Notes under the pieces: model-generated | Databases searched by the model: none | Told to the model about the DNA's origin: nothing | The model's input: only the letters and a program-made list of their open reading frames with translations | Assembly (NCBI GenBank): GCA_002368175.1 | Contig: AP018172.1 | Location: forward strand, 807,001-871,000 | From: Calothrix sp. NIES-2098 | Lineage (GTDB): Bacteria > Cyanobacteriota > Cyanobacteriia > Cyanobacteriales > Nostocaceae | DNA length: 64,000 bases | Direction of reading: 5' to 3' | Part shown: one piece after another, positions 17,258 to 26,614 of the stretch | Layout of the letters: the number at the start of each line of letters is the position of its first letter | How positions within the stretch are numbered: position 1 is the stretch's first letter | Position numbers and translations under genes: made by a program

Positions 17258-17434
17258 AAGTTATCAGGGGCGGGAAATGGGACGAGGGGGACAAAAAAGA
17301 AAAAGCTGATTCCTTCCTGCGTTTATAAAAGAGTTCTAACTTACCCTTTGATGAAGAACCTACAGATGTAAGAGAAAGCTCCGCCCCGACAAATTAGCAT
17401 CAATAGAATAGACCTTGCAAGGAGAGAAAGCACA

Positions 17435-18397
17435 ATGGTAAACCCAGGCTGGTCAAGTACCGAATCGCCCTTTCACCCTGGCGAACTGGCAATTCAAGCC
17501 CGACTAGGGGTACAAGACCGTATGGACAAGCAAGGACGACGGGTAATTCGAGAGTATCTGCCCGATCAGCATCGGCAGTTCTACGCCCAACTTCCCTACC
17601 TAATAGTGGGTACTGTGGATGTATCGGGTAACCTGTGGGCTTCTATTCTAGTGGGGGAACCAGGCTTTATATCCTCGCCAGACGATCGCACTTTGCGAGT
17701 TGCAACCAAACCCCTATTTGGCGATCCTTTAGCAACCACCCTGAAAGAGGGTATCGATATCGGCTTTCTCGGTATTGAATTGCATACTCGCCGCCGTAAT
17801 CGCATGAATGGCATTGTCACAGCAATCGATGCCAATGGCTTTGAGGTGCAGGTGAAGCAAAGCTTTGGCAACTGTCCGCAATACATTCAAGCCCGTAAGT
17901 TTGACTTAAGCGAATACGATCCAGAATCACCGAAACCAATTCATGCGATCGCAGTATTCGGAGAACCAGAACGCGACCTGATTGCTGCTGCTGATACCTT
18001 TTTCATTGCCACTGCCTATCAAGCAGAGTCGGCGGGGACGACTGCGGGCGTAGATGTTTCTCATCGGGGAGGCAAACCAGGCTTCGTGCGCATCGATAAT
18101 GACAATACGCTGACGATTCCTGACTTCTCAGGCAATTATCACTTTAATACATTTGGCAACTTAGAGCTGAATCCTCATGCAGGGCTTTTGTTTGTAGATT
18201 TTGCTCAAGGCAACTTACTATACCTCACGGGCACTGCCGAGGTAATTTGGCAAGGAGAGGAAATCAGTACATATACGGGTGCAGAGCGATTACTTCGCTT
18301 CCGGCTTGACATGGGATATAGAGTAGAAGGCAGCCTCCCCCTTCGCTGGTCAAAACCGGAGTTCTCGCCCTACCTAGAACGCACTGGTTCATGGTAG
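17435..18397 (+). CDS. Pyridoxamine 5'-phosphate oxidase-like FMN-binding protein
   Basis: The 320-residue protein contains the split-barrel flavin fold: PYLIVGTVDVSGNLWASILVG (a beta-strand pair), GDPLA and, further on, GGKPGFVRIDNDNTLTIPDFSGN with FNTFGNLELNPHAGLLFVD, typical of the PNPOx-like group. It probably binds FMN and performs a redox reaction, but it is longer than true PdxH and lacks a clear PLP pathway context. An AAGGAGAG ribosome site precedes the start. It lies in the TetR/GST group and may act in detoxification. Confidence 0.8.
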   Translation: MVNPGWSSTESPFHPGELAIQARLGVQDRMDKQGRRVIREYLPDQHRQFYAQLPYLIVGTVDVSGNLWASILVGEPGFISSPDDRTLRVATKPLFGDPLATTLKEGIDIGFLGIELHTRRRNRMNGIVTAIDANGFEVQVKQSFGNCPQYIQARKFDLSEYDPESPKPIHAIAVFGEPERDLIAAADTFFIATAYQAESAGTTAGVDVSHRGGKPGFVRIDNDNTLTIPDFSGNYHFNTFGNLELNPHAGLLFVDFAQGNLLYLTGTAEVIWQGEEISTYTGAERLLRFRLDMGYRVEGSLPLRWSKPEFSPYLERTGSW

Positions 18398-18498
18398 TAA
18401 ATTTAACAATACTTAAATTCATTTCGCTCAAGCAGAAGGATTCTTGGCTCATTCAGCCAACTTATCTATACTTGTTTCCAAGCCTAGATAAGTTAACT

Positions 18499-19257
18499 AT
18501 GGTACAAACAAATCCCATCGCCATTGAATTTCGCGATGTCACTTTTAGCCGCAACCACCGCCCTTTAGTTTCTCATCTCAATTTTTCTATTTTTCAAGGC
18601 GAAGCATTGGTATTACTTGGACGTAGCGGTAGTGGCAAAACTACGACGATGAAATTAATTAATCGCCTATTCGCGCCTACCCAAGGGGAAGTATTATTTG
18701 ATGGGGTTCCCACAACTGAATGGGATGAAATTAAACTGCGGCGTAAGATTGGTTATGTCATTCAAGAGACTGGTTTGTTTCCGCACTTCACAGTCGAACG
18801 CAATGTAGGCTTAGTCCCGGCTTTAGAAGGTTGGAAACCAAGACAGATTAAAGCGCGGGTTTATGAATTGTTGCATTTAGTAGGTTTAAATCCCGAACAA
18901 TTTGCTGGGCGTTATCCCCATGAACTGTCGGGAGGACAAAGACAACGAGTTGGTGTAGCGAGGGCTTTAGCCGCCGATCCGCCTGTATTATTGATGGATG
19001 AACCCTTTGGCGCACTCGATCCGATTACACGCTTAGAAATTCAGCAGGAATTTCGGCGTTTGCAACAGGACTTAGGTAAAACTGTTGTGTTCGTTACTCA
19101 TGATATTCAAGAAGCTTTTGTTTTAGCATCGAGAATTGGTTTAATGTATGGCGGAGAATTGGTAGTATTAGGGACAAAGGATGAATTTATGCGATCGCAA
19201 CATCCCGAAAGCCTAGCTTTTCTTCAATGTCTGCGTTCCCTGCAAGACACTTTATGA
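18499..19257 (+). CDS. Osmoprotectant (glycine betaine/choline-type) ABC transporter ATPase
   Basis: The 252-residue ATPase has Walker A GRSGSGKTT, signature LSGGQRQRVGVARAL, Walker B LLMDEPFGALD and the switch FVTHDIQEAF, matching the OpuCA/ProV-like group but without the C-terminal CBS domains of OpuCA. The start was set at the ATG of MVQTNPIAIEFRD; the longer open frame from 18391 overlaps the upstream gene and is not conserved in character. Its stop overlaps the permease start (ATGA), indicating translational coupling. Confidence 0.88.
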   Translation: MVQTNPIAIEFRDVTFSRNHRPLVSHLNFSIFQGEALVLLGRSGSGKTTTMKLINRLFAPTQGEVLFDGVPTTEWDEIKLRRKIGYVIQETGLFPHFTVERNVGLVPALEGWKPRQIKARVYELLHLVGLNPEQFAGRYPHELSGGQRQRVGVARALAADPPVLLMDEPFGALDPITRLEIQQEFRRLQQDLGKTVVFVTHDIQEAFVLASRIGLMYGGELVVLGTKDEFMRSQHPESLAFLQCLRSLQDTL

Positions 19258-19886
19258 AAGACTTCTTCCTCATCAAGTATGCCCCAGAAATTGTTCAGCA
19301 TACGCTGGAACATTTATTTATGGTGGGTATTGCAATTGGAATTGCCGTTTTAATAGGCATTCCTTTAGGAATTTTAATTACCCGCCAAACTCAACTCCGC
19401 CAACCAATTCTAGGTATTGCTAATATTCTGCAAACTATTCCTAGTTTGGCTTTGTTTGGGTTATTAATTCCTGTACCTATAATTGGCGGTATTGGGGTAG
19501 TACCAGCAATTGTGGCATTAACTTTATATTCTTTATTACCGATAATTCGCAATACTTATACAGGGATTACTGGCGTCGATCCAGCGATTCGGGAAGCTGG
19601 GCGAGGTATGGGAATGACAGATAAACAATTGTTATTCCAAGTAGAAATTCCTTTAGCGATGGGAGTAATTTTGGCTGGGGTGCGCGTAGCAACTGTAATT
19701 GCGATTGGCATTGCAACTATTGCTGCGGCAATTGGTGCTGGTGGTTTAGGAGTATTTATTTTTAGGGGAATTGCAGTAGTAAATAATCAGTTAATTTTAG
19801 CTGGGGCAATTCCTGCGGCTGTAATTGCATTAATTGCTGATTTAGTAATTGGTTGGATTGAAGGTAAATTAAAAGTTAAAAATTAA
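19254..19886 (+). CDS. Osmoprotectant ABC transporter permease
   Basis: This 210-residue protein has about five hydrophobic segments and the binding-protein-dependent permease signature around EAGRGMGMTDKQLLFQVEIPLAMGVILAGVRVA (residues about 115-147; the EAA-loop). The sequence NILQTIPSLALFGLLIPV is typical of OpuCB/ProW-like permeases. The start at 19254 lies within the stop of the ATPase gene (ATGA overlap). Only one permease gene is present, so the transporter should use a homodimer, unlike OpuC systems with two permeases. Confidence 0.88.
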   Translation: MKDFFLIKYAPEIVQHTLEHLFMVGIAIGIAVLIGIPLGILITRQTQLRQPILGIANILQTIPSLALFGLLIPVPIIGGIGVVPAIVALTLYSLLPIIRNTYTGITGVDPAIREAGRGMGMTDKQLLFQVEIPLAMGVILAGVRVATVIAIGIATIAAAIGAGGLGVFIFRGIAVVNNQLILAGAIPAAVIALIADLVIGWIEGKLKVKN

Positions 19887-19953
19887 CATTCTACAGAACC
19901 CTGACTTTTTGAATAATTAGGGGTTATAAATCAAAAAATACCCGAAAATTAAT

Positions 19954-20853
19954 ATGAGAAAATTCGTGGTTTTTTGCCTATTAACATTTGCTTTGGTAAT
20001 GGCGATCGCTAGTTGTAGCCCCAATGCAACTACCAGTAGCAGTGGTGATATTATCGTAGCTTCTAAAGATTTTACCGAGCAAGATATTTTAGGTGAACTT
20101 TTAGCCCAACAAATTGAAGCTACTACTAATTTAAAAGTAGCACGTCGCCCTCGTTTGGGTGGTTCTTTTGTCTGTCATAGTGCAATTACTGCTGGCAAAA
20201 TCGATGCTTATATAGAGTATACAGGTACAGCTTTTACAGGTATTCTTAAGCAAAAAGTAGTTAACGACCCAAAAATAGTTTACGAGAAATTAAAACAAGC
20301 ATACGCCCAAAAATTTAATTTAGAAGTTATGCCCAGCTTGGGTTTTGAAAACACTTTTGCAATCATTATCCGGGGTGAAGATGCTCAACGCTACAACATT
20401 CAAACTCTCTCGGAAGCTACTCAATATACACCTCAGTGGCGTGGTGGTTTTGGGTATGAATTTTTGGAAAGAGAAGATGGTTTTCCGGGATTAGCAAAAA
20501 CCTACAATTTGCATTTTGCTAAACCACCACAAATTATGGATTTGGGTTTAATTTATCGGGCGTTAATTCAAAAACAGGTAGATATGGTAGCGGGTAATTC
20601 TACTGATGGGCAGATTGCTCGTTTGGGTTTAGTGGTGCTAAAAGATGATAAACAATATTTTCCACCCTATGAAGCTGCGCCAATTATCAGACAAGCAACC
20701 TTAGCAAAATATCCGCAGTTAAAAAAAGCGATCGCTCAACTTACCGGACGCATTACCGCAGATGAAATGCGGCAATTAAACTATTTAGTTGAGGGTGAAT
20801 TACGCGATATTAAAGAGGTTGTACGGGAGTTTCGTAAATCAAAAGGTTTATAA
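19954..20853 (+). CDS. Osmoprotectant-binding lipoprotein (OpuAC/OsmX-like)
   Basis: The 299-residue protein starts with a lipoprotein signal (hydrophobic LLTFALVMAIASC, lipobox cysteine at about residue 21) and continues as a family substrate-binding protein: VASKDFTEQDILGELLAQ, then HSAITAGKIDAYIEYTGTAF and MVAGNSTDGQI. These blocks are typical of the glycine betaine/choline/carnitine binding proteins of the OpuC/Osm group. It is the third gene of the operon, 67 bp after the permease, and should sit on the periplasmic side, delivering solute to it. The exact ligand is not determined. Confidence 0.88.
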   Translation: MRKFVVFCLLTFALVMAIASCSPNATTSSSGDIIVASKDFTEQDILGELLAQQIEATTNLKVARRPRLGGSFVCHSAITAGKIDAYIEYTGTAFTGILKQKVVNDPKIVYEKLKQAYAQKFNLEVMPSLGFENTFAIIIRGEDAQRYNIQTLSEATQYTPQWRGGFGYEFLEREDGFPGLAKTYNLHFAKPPQIMDLGLIYRALIQKQVDMVAGNSTDGQIARLGLVVLKDDKQYFPPYEAAPIIRQATLAKYPQLKKAIAQLTGRITADEMRQLNYLVEGELRDIKEVVREFRKSKGL

Positions 20854-20911
20854 ATTACTATTGAAGGCAGGCAATAGAAAGAAGAGAGATAAAAAAATCA
20901 AGCCTATAAAT

Positions 20912-21208
20912 TTACTCATCATCTGCAAACAAAGACTCTAAATTTCGATAACCACTCACCACACGCACAATTACCAACCTGTCCTCAAACACTCGATAAA
21001 AAATAATATAACCATCTAAAGGAATTCCTCTGAGCGTCGGTTCAAACTTAGCATAGCTTCTACCAATATTTGGAAACTTCACTATATTCTGGCACTTCTT
21101 ATTAAACTCTCGAATAAACTTTTCTCCCGCATCAATATTGCGCTGGAGAAAATACTCTAATATTTCATCTAAATCTTGACTAGCTTCTACAGCAATTACA
21201 TATTCCAT
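20912..21208 (-). CDS. RelE/ParE-family toxin
   Basis: A 98-residue protein of the RelE/ParE fold with an N-terminal helix pair (EASQDLDEILEYFLQR), then IVKFPNIGRSY and a C-terminal YIIFYRVFEDRLVIVRVVSG strand run with YRNLE. In the family the toxin either poisons gyrase (ParE) or cleaves mRNA (RelE); which applies here is not clear. Its ATG overlaps the antitoxin stop by one base (TAATG), the usual operon arrangement. It is convergent with the osmoprotectant operon. Confidence 0.85.
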   Translation of the reverse strand: MEYVIAVEASQDLDEILEYFLQRNIDAGEKFIREFNKKCQNIVKFPNIGRSYAKFEPTLRGIPLDGYIIFYRVFEDRLVIVRVVSGYRNLESLFADDE

Positions 21209-21474
21209 TACCCTTGATGCTCACGGGCTTTTCTTATTTTTTCTTCCAGTCGTGCCATCACTAGATCGCTATCAAGTACTTCTCCTCTTTCAATCTGAGC
21301 AAGTCCAACAGCAATCTTTTTACTAGTTTCTTCTTCCCACTCCTGATAATCTTTGTCCCATTCTGCTAGCAATTTCAATGCTTTACTAATCACATCTTCA
21401 GCATTTGCATATCTACCTGTAGCAATTTGTGCTTGGATAAATTGCTCTATTTCTGGTTTGAGTGTGATATTCAT
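21208..21474 (-). CDS. ParD-like antitoxin
   Basis: The 88-residue partner begins MNITLKPEIEQFIQAQIATG, the ribbon-helix-helix start of ParD/CC2985-type antitoxins, followed by RYANAEDVISKALKLL. An acidic C-terminal tail is the expected toxin-binding part. It directly precedes the toxin gene and should bind its own promoter. MoaE lies only 42 bp upstream on the same strand, so the pair may also be read from the moaE promoter. Confidence 0.85.
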   Translation of the reverse strand: MNITLKPEIEQFIQAQIATGRYANAEDVISKALKLLAEWDKDYQEWEEETSKKIAVGLAQIERGEVLDSDLVMARLEEKIRKAREHQG

Positions 21475-21516
21475 AACTATTAACTCAGCTAAAAGAATGG
21501 ATGCATTTCAAGAATT

Positions 21517-22014
21517 TTAACAACTTTTTCCTGCTTGTTCGCAAGCACCAATATTCACCCAACTACTCGAACCATCTTGCCAATGTTCTTTCTTCCAAAT
21601 GGGTGCGTTATGCTTTAGAGTGTCAATCGCATAGCGACAAGCTTCAAACGCTTCACTGCGATGGGGACAACCTACTGCTACCAAAACGCTAATTTCCCCA
21701 ACTTGCAAACGTCCAATGCGATGATGAATGACTACGCGATTGACATCAGGCCAAAGAGAACGAATATCGGCTGCAATTTGCGAAAATACTCGCAGTGCCA
21801 TCGGTTCGTAGGCTTGATACTCTAAAGAAACCACAGGTTTACCATCAGTTTGATTGCGAACCATACCACTCATCACCACCACAGCACCATTAGCTGGATC
21901 GTCAGCTCTGCTATAGATTTCTTCAAGAGATAATGGTGCAAGAGTAATAGCAAAGCTATCTTCGGCTCTTTGTTTCAAGAGAGAGTTTAGTGTATTTGTC
22001 ACAAAAGAGTTCAT
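21517..22014 (-). CDS. moaE: Molybdopterin synthase catalytic subunit MoaE
   Basis: The 165-residue protein contains the MoaE blocks GAVVVMSGMVRNQTDG, LEYQAYEPMA, VVIHHRIGRLQVGE, VAVGCPHRSEAF and LKHNAPIWKKEHW, including the two lysines of the active site. MoaE with the thiocarboxylated small subunit MoaD inserts the dithiolene sulfurs into precursor Z to make molybdopterin. No MoaD or other molybdenum cofactor gene is next to it, so the pathway is dispersed. The ATG at 22014 fits the family length plus a short N-terminal extension. Confidence 0.93.
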   Translation of the reverse strand: MNSFVTNTLNSLLKQRAEDSFAITLAPLSLEEIYSRADDPANGAVVVMSGMVRNQTDGKPVVSLEYQAYEPMALRVFSQIAADIRSLWPDVNRVVIHHRIGRLQVGEISVLVAVGCPHRSEAFEACRYAIDTLKHNAPIWKKEHWQDGSSSWVNIGACEQAGKSC

Positions 22015-22658
22015 ATAAATTAATATTCTTTTTCCATCGTATCGCTAGAGCGCTGAAAAACTACAAAATCTACTAGATGCGCATCAGCTTAATTCAATCT
22101 ATCGATGTTTCTATCGTTGTTTGCTTGCGATCGCAATCTAATTTGATTCTTGGAAGTACTTGCATAGGAAGGGAACAGGAAAAAAGAGAAGTACAGGTGT
22201 ACCTAGCTTCACAAAAATCAAATTAGGAGCCTGATATTGCTCTCCCTAAGGGTTTTATAGCAAATTACTTTATAGGATTAATTGGTGGAAATCAATAGCA
22301 AATTAGATTTCTAGTAGCTAAATATAAGTAAATTTACTTCACGGTTCAATTGCACCGTCATCTTTCTAAAGAGAGATTACTATAATTAAAGGTAATTAAA
22401 TTTGTGTGCTAGATTTTTTAGACCATCCCATAGTCAGTGGCTTCATTGAGATTCAATATCTTACAAGGCTAATTAGATATCAGAAAACTTACCAATGGGG
22501 GCAAACAATCAACAAATGTATATATCTCCAGTAAAAGCAAAATCATAATAGGCAGCATTTTACTGCTGCTATCGTTACATCTTCCCTAATTGATGAATTT
22601 CAAGAATCGTGAGTAACACGAGGGTAAGTTGTAATTCACTATGTAGTAGGAAAGTTGA
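22015..22658. other. Intergenic region upstream of the hybrid kinase
   Basis: This AT-rich spacer between divergent moaE and the kinase gene shows no coding frame or RNA gene that I can support. It should contain both promoters. Confidence 0.5.
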
Positions 22659-25115
22659 ATGAAATTTTTAATGTGTACCCCTGAAGCGGCGAGGCTGGAA
22701 GTTCTTCGTCAGTATCATATTCTTGACACTGGCCCAGAACAAGCATTTGACGATCTAGCGTTTTTAGCAGCGCAGATTTGTGAGACACCAATCGCTTTAA
22801 TTAATCTCATTGATGCTAATCGTCAGTGGTTTAAAGCTAAGGTGGGGTTGGATATGGAACAAATGCCTATAGAAATTGGTTTCTGTCCGCTTTGTATTCA
22901 AAAATCCCAGTCTTTGATTATTCCTGATACTTTGGCAGATGAACGATTTGCCAATTCTGAGGTTGTCACTTGTGAACCTCATATCAGATTTTATGCTGGC
23001 GTACCTTTGATCGCACCTGGAGGAGAAGCAATCGGGACTATATGTGTAGTCGATCGCGTACCACATCAAATTAGCCAGAAACAGGTAGAATCATTACAAG
23101 CTTTAAGTCGCTTGGTCGTTAAACAACTCGAAATTCGGCGGAATTTAGCAGAATTAGCCAATCTGAAAACAGAGTGTCAACAGGCACAACAAGCACAGCA
23201 TCAAAGCGAAAGCACTCTCCGCAGTTTTTTTGATAGCGCGCCAATGATGATGGGAATTGTGGAGTTAGTAGACAATGACATTCTACATATTTCTGATAAC
23301 TTGGCGACAGCGAAATTTTTTGGACTCACTCCAAGCGCAATGGAAAATCGCTTAGAGCGAGAAATGGGCGTACCACACAAGCATCTAGTTCAGTGGTTGC
23401 ATTACTATCATCAAGCAGAACAAAGCCAATCGCCTGTGCGGTTTGAATATTCTTACGATACTCTCCAAGGACAAACATGGTTATCAGCTACAGTCTCAGC
23501 AATTGCACAAAGTACCGATCGGCGTCCACAATTCGCTTATGTAATTGACGATATTAGCAATCGCAAACAAGCAGAAGAAGAATTACGTTGGAAAGAAGCA
23601 CTTTTACGCTCAATGGCTAGCGTGTCTCCGCTAGCATTTTATGTTGTAGATAACCGCACTGATGCAATACTTTATTTTAACGATCGCTTTTGTGAAATTT
23701 GGGGTATCGAACACCTAAAAGAGCCGATGGCAGATGGAGAATTGAAGAATCAGGATATCATCCCCGACTGTATCAAATCGATCGTAGATGTTCCAGCTTT
23801 TGCCGCTTCATGCCAACCTCTACAAAGTGAAGAATACCGTTGCGTTATTGAAGATGAGATTGCATTTAACGATGGTCGTACTATTCGGCGTTTCTCTACT
23901 CAAGTTCGCGATTGCCAAGATCGATATTTTGGAAGACTATATATTTTTGAAGATATTACCCATAAAAAACAATTAGAGCAGCAATTTTTACGCGCTCAAC
24001 GTATGGAGAGTATTGGCAGGCTTGCTAGTGGTATTGCCCACGATTTAAATAATGTCTTATCGCCAATTTTAATGTCAGTGCAAATACTCAAAAACAAACT
24101 GCACGACCAACAAATTGAGCAAATGCTTTCTATCATAGAAAATAATACTAAACGTGGCTCGGATTTAGTAAAGCAAGTACTATCTTTTGCACGAGGAATT
24201 GAAGGCGATCGCCGAGTCATACAAATTAAACACCTTATATTTGAACTGCAACAAATTATTCAAGAAACTTTTCCTAAAACGATTATATTTTCTACCGAAT
24301 TAGAACCAGATTTATTACCAGTTTACGCCGACAGTACTCAATTACACCAAGTACTGGTTAACTTATGTCTGAATGCTCGTGATGCCATGCCTAATGGTGG
24401 AAAGATCGCTATAGCTGCTAAAAATATTTACATTGATGAAATCTATAGTCAATCGTATTTAGAAGCGCAAGTAGGTCATTACATAGTTTTGACAGTTTCG
24501 GATACGGGATTGGGAATTCCGCAAGAAATATTAGATAAAATTTTTGAGCCATTTTTTACTACTAAAGAATTTGGTAGTGGTACTGGACTAGGTTTATCTA
24601 CAGTTATGGGAATTATTCAGGGACATAATGGTTTTATTAACGTATCAAGTTGTGTAGGTAAAAATACAGATTTTAAAGTGTACTTACCAGCAGTTAATAC
24701 AGTTGCAAGTCAGATGTCAGAAGACCAAGAAATGCCAAGTGGAAATGGAGAATTGCTTTTGGTTGTAGATGATGAAGCTGCTATTAGAGAAATTACTACA
24801 ACATCACTTGAAAGCTATAATTATCAAACAATATCTGCTAGCGATGGCATTGAAGCAATAGCAATTTATGCTCAGAATCAAGATAAAATTAAAGTGGCAA
24901 TTATCGATATGATGATGCCTAAGATGGATGGAGCAACTACCATTCATAATTTGCAAAATATGAATCCTAAACTACCTATTATTGCTGTGAGTGGATTAGC
25001 GACAAGCGAACAAGTATTTAGAGATAAAACATCTCAGCACACAGCATTTTTATCTAAACCATATACTGTGCAAGAATTATTAAAAACTTTGCAAGTAGTC
25101 TTGAGTCATCAATAA
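22659..25115 (+). CDS. GAF-PAS-PAS hybrid histidine kinase with receiver
   Basis: The 818-residue sensor has a GAF domain (about 20-160, with DTLADERFANSEVV and FYAGVPLIAPGG), two PAS-like domains (about 185-300 and 305-430), then the kinase core. The H-box is RMESIGRLASGIAHDLNNVLSP with His at about 461; the ATPase shows NLCLNARDAMPNGG, SDTGLGIPQEI and GSGTGLGLSTV. A C-terminal receiver has DDEAAI and the phospho-acceptor Asp at about 750 (IIDMMMPKMDG). No transmembrane segment is evident, so it is a cytosolic sensor. It needs a downstream phosphotransfer partner, not found nearby. The short NTF2-like gene follows at 45 bp. Confidence 0.93.
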   Translation: MKFLMCTPEAARLEVLRQYHILDTGPEQAFDDLAFLAAQICETPIALINLIDANRQWFKAKVGLDMEQMPIEIGFCPLCIQKSQSLIIPDTLADERFANSEVVTCEPHIRFYAGVPLIAPGGEAIGTICVVDRVPHQISQKQVESLQALSRLVVKQLEIRRNLAELANLKTECQQAQQAQHQSESTLRSFFDSAPMMMGIVELVDNDILHISDNLATAKFFGLTPSAMENRLEREMGVPHKHLVQWLHYYHQAEQSQSPVRFEYSYDTLQGQTWLSATVSAIAQSTDRRPQFAYVIDDISNRKQAEEELRWKEALLRSMASVSPLAFYVVDNRTDAILYFNDRFCEIWGIEHLKEPMADGELKNQDIIPDCIKSIVDVPAFAASCQPLQSEEYRCVIEDEIAFNDGRTIRRFSTQVRDCQDRYFGRLYIFEDITHKKQLEQQFLRAQRMESIGRLASGIAHDLNNVLSPILMSVQILKNKLHDQQIEQMLSIIENNTKRGSDLVKQVLSFARGIEGDRRVIQIKHLIFELQQIIQETFPKTIIFSTELEPDLLPVYADSTQLHQVLVNLCLNARDAMPNGGKIAIAAKNIYIDEIYSQSYLEAQVGHYIVLTVSDTGLGIPQEILDKIFEPFFTTKEFGSGTGLGLSTVMGIIQGHNGFINVSSCVGKNTDFKVYLPAVNTVASQMSEDQEMPSGNGELLLVVDDEAAIREITTTSLESYNYQTISASDGIEAIAIYAQNQDKIKVAIIDMMMPKMDGATTIHNLQNMNPKLPIIAVSGLATSEQVFRDKTSQHTAFLSKPYTVQELLKTLQVVLSHQ

Positions 25116-25160
25116 ATAGACATGACTTCACAAACAACTCAATAATAACTAACATTCTCC

Positions 25161-25541
25161 ATGACATCTGAAGTTTTAGCCGTTAATACAGCCTTTTATC
25201 GAGCTTTTGAAAAAAAAGATATTGAAGCCATGAGTGCTTTATGGTCGCAAGGAACTGGTAGTACTTGTATTCATCCCGGACGTAGTATACTCCGGGGTTG
25301 GAAGCAGGTGCGATCGTCTTGGGAGCAAATATTTAGAAATACTGCTTACATAGAAATTAATTTAGATATTATGGCTACGGAAGTAGCTGATAATATTGCT
25401 TATGTTGTGCTAGTAGAAAATATTCTTCAAGTCGTTAGTGGTAGAAGACTAGAAGCACAATCAATCGCCACAAATGTGTTTCAGCTTCTCGGCGGAAAAT
25501 GGTATTTAGTTCATCATCATGGTAGCCCAATTATGCGCTAA
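25161..25541 (+). CDS. NTF2-like (SnoaL/DUF4440-type) protein
   Basis: The 126-residue protein has the NTF2-like cone fold pattern: an N-terminal helix (NTAFYRAFEKKDIEAMSALW), then HPGRSILRGWKQVRSSWEQIF and strands ending in GGKWYLVHHHGSPI. Such proteins bind small ligands or act as isomerases; the His-rich HHHGSP end may be functional. It follows the hybrid kinase by 45 bp and shares its terminator, so the two may be co-transcribed. Confidence 0.8.
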   Translation: MTSEVLAVNTAFYRAFEKKDIEAMSALWSQGTGSTCIHPGRSILRGWKQVRSSWEQIFRNTAYIEINLDIMATEVADNIAYVVLVENILQVVSGRRLEAQSIATNVFQLLGGKWYLVHHHGSPIMR

Positions 25542-25576
25542 ACTATAGAACCATGAATTAAACATCTCCTCAATTG

Positions 25577-25612
25577 AAAACCCCGTCAGACTTACGTTAA
25601 ACGGGGTTTTAT
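25577..25612 (+). terminator. Bidirectional terminator
   Basis: AAAACCCCGT (25577-25586) pairs with ACGGGGTTTT (25601-25610). The stem ends in T on one side and A on the other, so it can serve both the NTF2-like gene (+) and the convergent fasciclin gene (-). Confidence 0.85.
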
Positions 25613-25696
25613 TTAAACATTAAATTATCCGTTTTTCAATCTTGGATTTAGAATTCTAAATCCAAAATTCGCTGAGAATTTTCTCGCGCTATCGAA

Positions 25697-26614
25697 TTAC
25701 AAGTCGGGAGGTAAAATTACTTGATCGATCGCGTGAATGACACCATTAGAACCTGTAATATCTGTCTGAGTGACGTTGGCTTCATTTACTTTCACGCCAG
25801 CACCAGGATCGACTTTGATGTTAATCGCACCGCCTTCAACGCTTTTAACTTCACCAGATTTCAAATCGCTGGCTAATACCTTACCAGGTACAACATGGTA
25901 AGTTAATATCTTAACCAAAACTTCCTTATTCTCAGGCTTCAACAAATCTCTGACTGCATCTTGAGGTAATTTAGAAAAAGCAGCATCGGTGGGTGCAAAA
26001 ATGGTGTAATTATCTTTGCCCTCTAAAGTTGCTGTTAAGCCAGCTGCTTTCAATGCTTTAGTTAGGGTTGAAAACGAAGCATTTGATTCAGCCAGTGCTA
26101 CCAAATTCTTGTTTTGAGTATTGCTTGAACCTGCTGGTTGAGTTTGGGTAGGTACAGTTGTTGAAGGTTTGGTAGGCGTTGCAGGTGCTGTAGGTGCTGT
26201 AGGTGTTGCAGGTGCTGTAGGTGTTTCTATGGCTGGTGTGCTAGGTGCGGTGGGTGCAGATTCGGGGACAGTGGTTGGCGCAGGTGAAACTTCACCACTT
26301 GTAGCCCGACTACCACGGTTATAAGGAGGCTCGCTAAAAATACTAGGACTAGGGTTAAGTGTCCTCTTCTTCTGTGCTACAACATTTTTCTTTGAAGTTC
26401 TGCCTTTTGCTGCATCTTCTGTAAGCTGAACAGGCGTATAGTTAGCGTTAGCTTCAATGCGTTGAGTACGGTTATAAGGAGCTTCGCTAAAAATTGTGGG
26501 GCTAGGATTAGTAGCCTCTTTTGCTCCAGAAGGTAATGCAATGAAGAGGCTGCATCCTGCTATTCCGACTATACCTGCCAGATTTGTCAGCAATTGACTG
26601 TAATTTGCCTTCAT
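25697..26614 (-). CDS. Secreted fasciclin (FAS1) domain protein
   Basis: The 305-residue protein has a signal peptide (to about residue 31, SLFIALPSGAKEA), two copies of a short repeat (SPTIFSEAPYNRTQR and SPSIFSEPPYNRGSR) and a Pro/Thr/Ala-rich linker (about 110-165). A C-terminal FAS1 domain begins near LVALAESNASFSTL and includes YTIFAPTDAAFSKLP, LTYHVVPGKV and GVIHAIDQVILPP. FAS1 domains mediate adhesion at the cell surface. The linker DNA is a run of near-identical Ala-Pro-Thr codons. It sits in the periplasm or outside the cell. Confidence 0.9.
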   Translation of the reverse strand: MKANYSQLLTNLAGIVGIAGCSLFIALPSGAKEATNPSPTIFSEAPYNRTQRIEANANYTPVQLTEDAAKGRTSKKNVVAQKKRTLNPSPSIFSEPPYNRGSRATSGEVSPAPTTVPESAPTAPSTPAIETPTAPATPTAPTAPATPTKPSTTVPTQTQPAGSSNTQNKNLVALAESNASFSTLTKALKAAGLTATLEGKDNYTIFAPTDAAFSKLPQDAVRDLLKPENKEVLVKILTYHVVPGKVLASDLKSGEVKSVEGGAINIKVDPGAGVKVNEANVTQTDITGSNGVIHAIDQVILPPDL

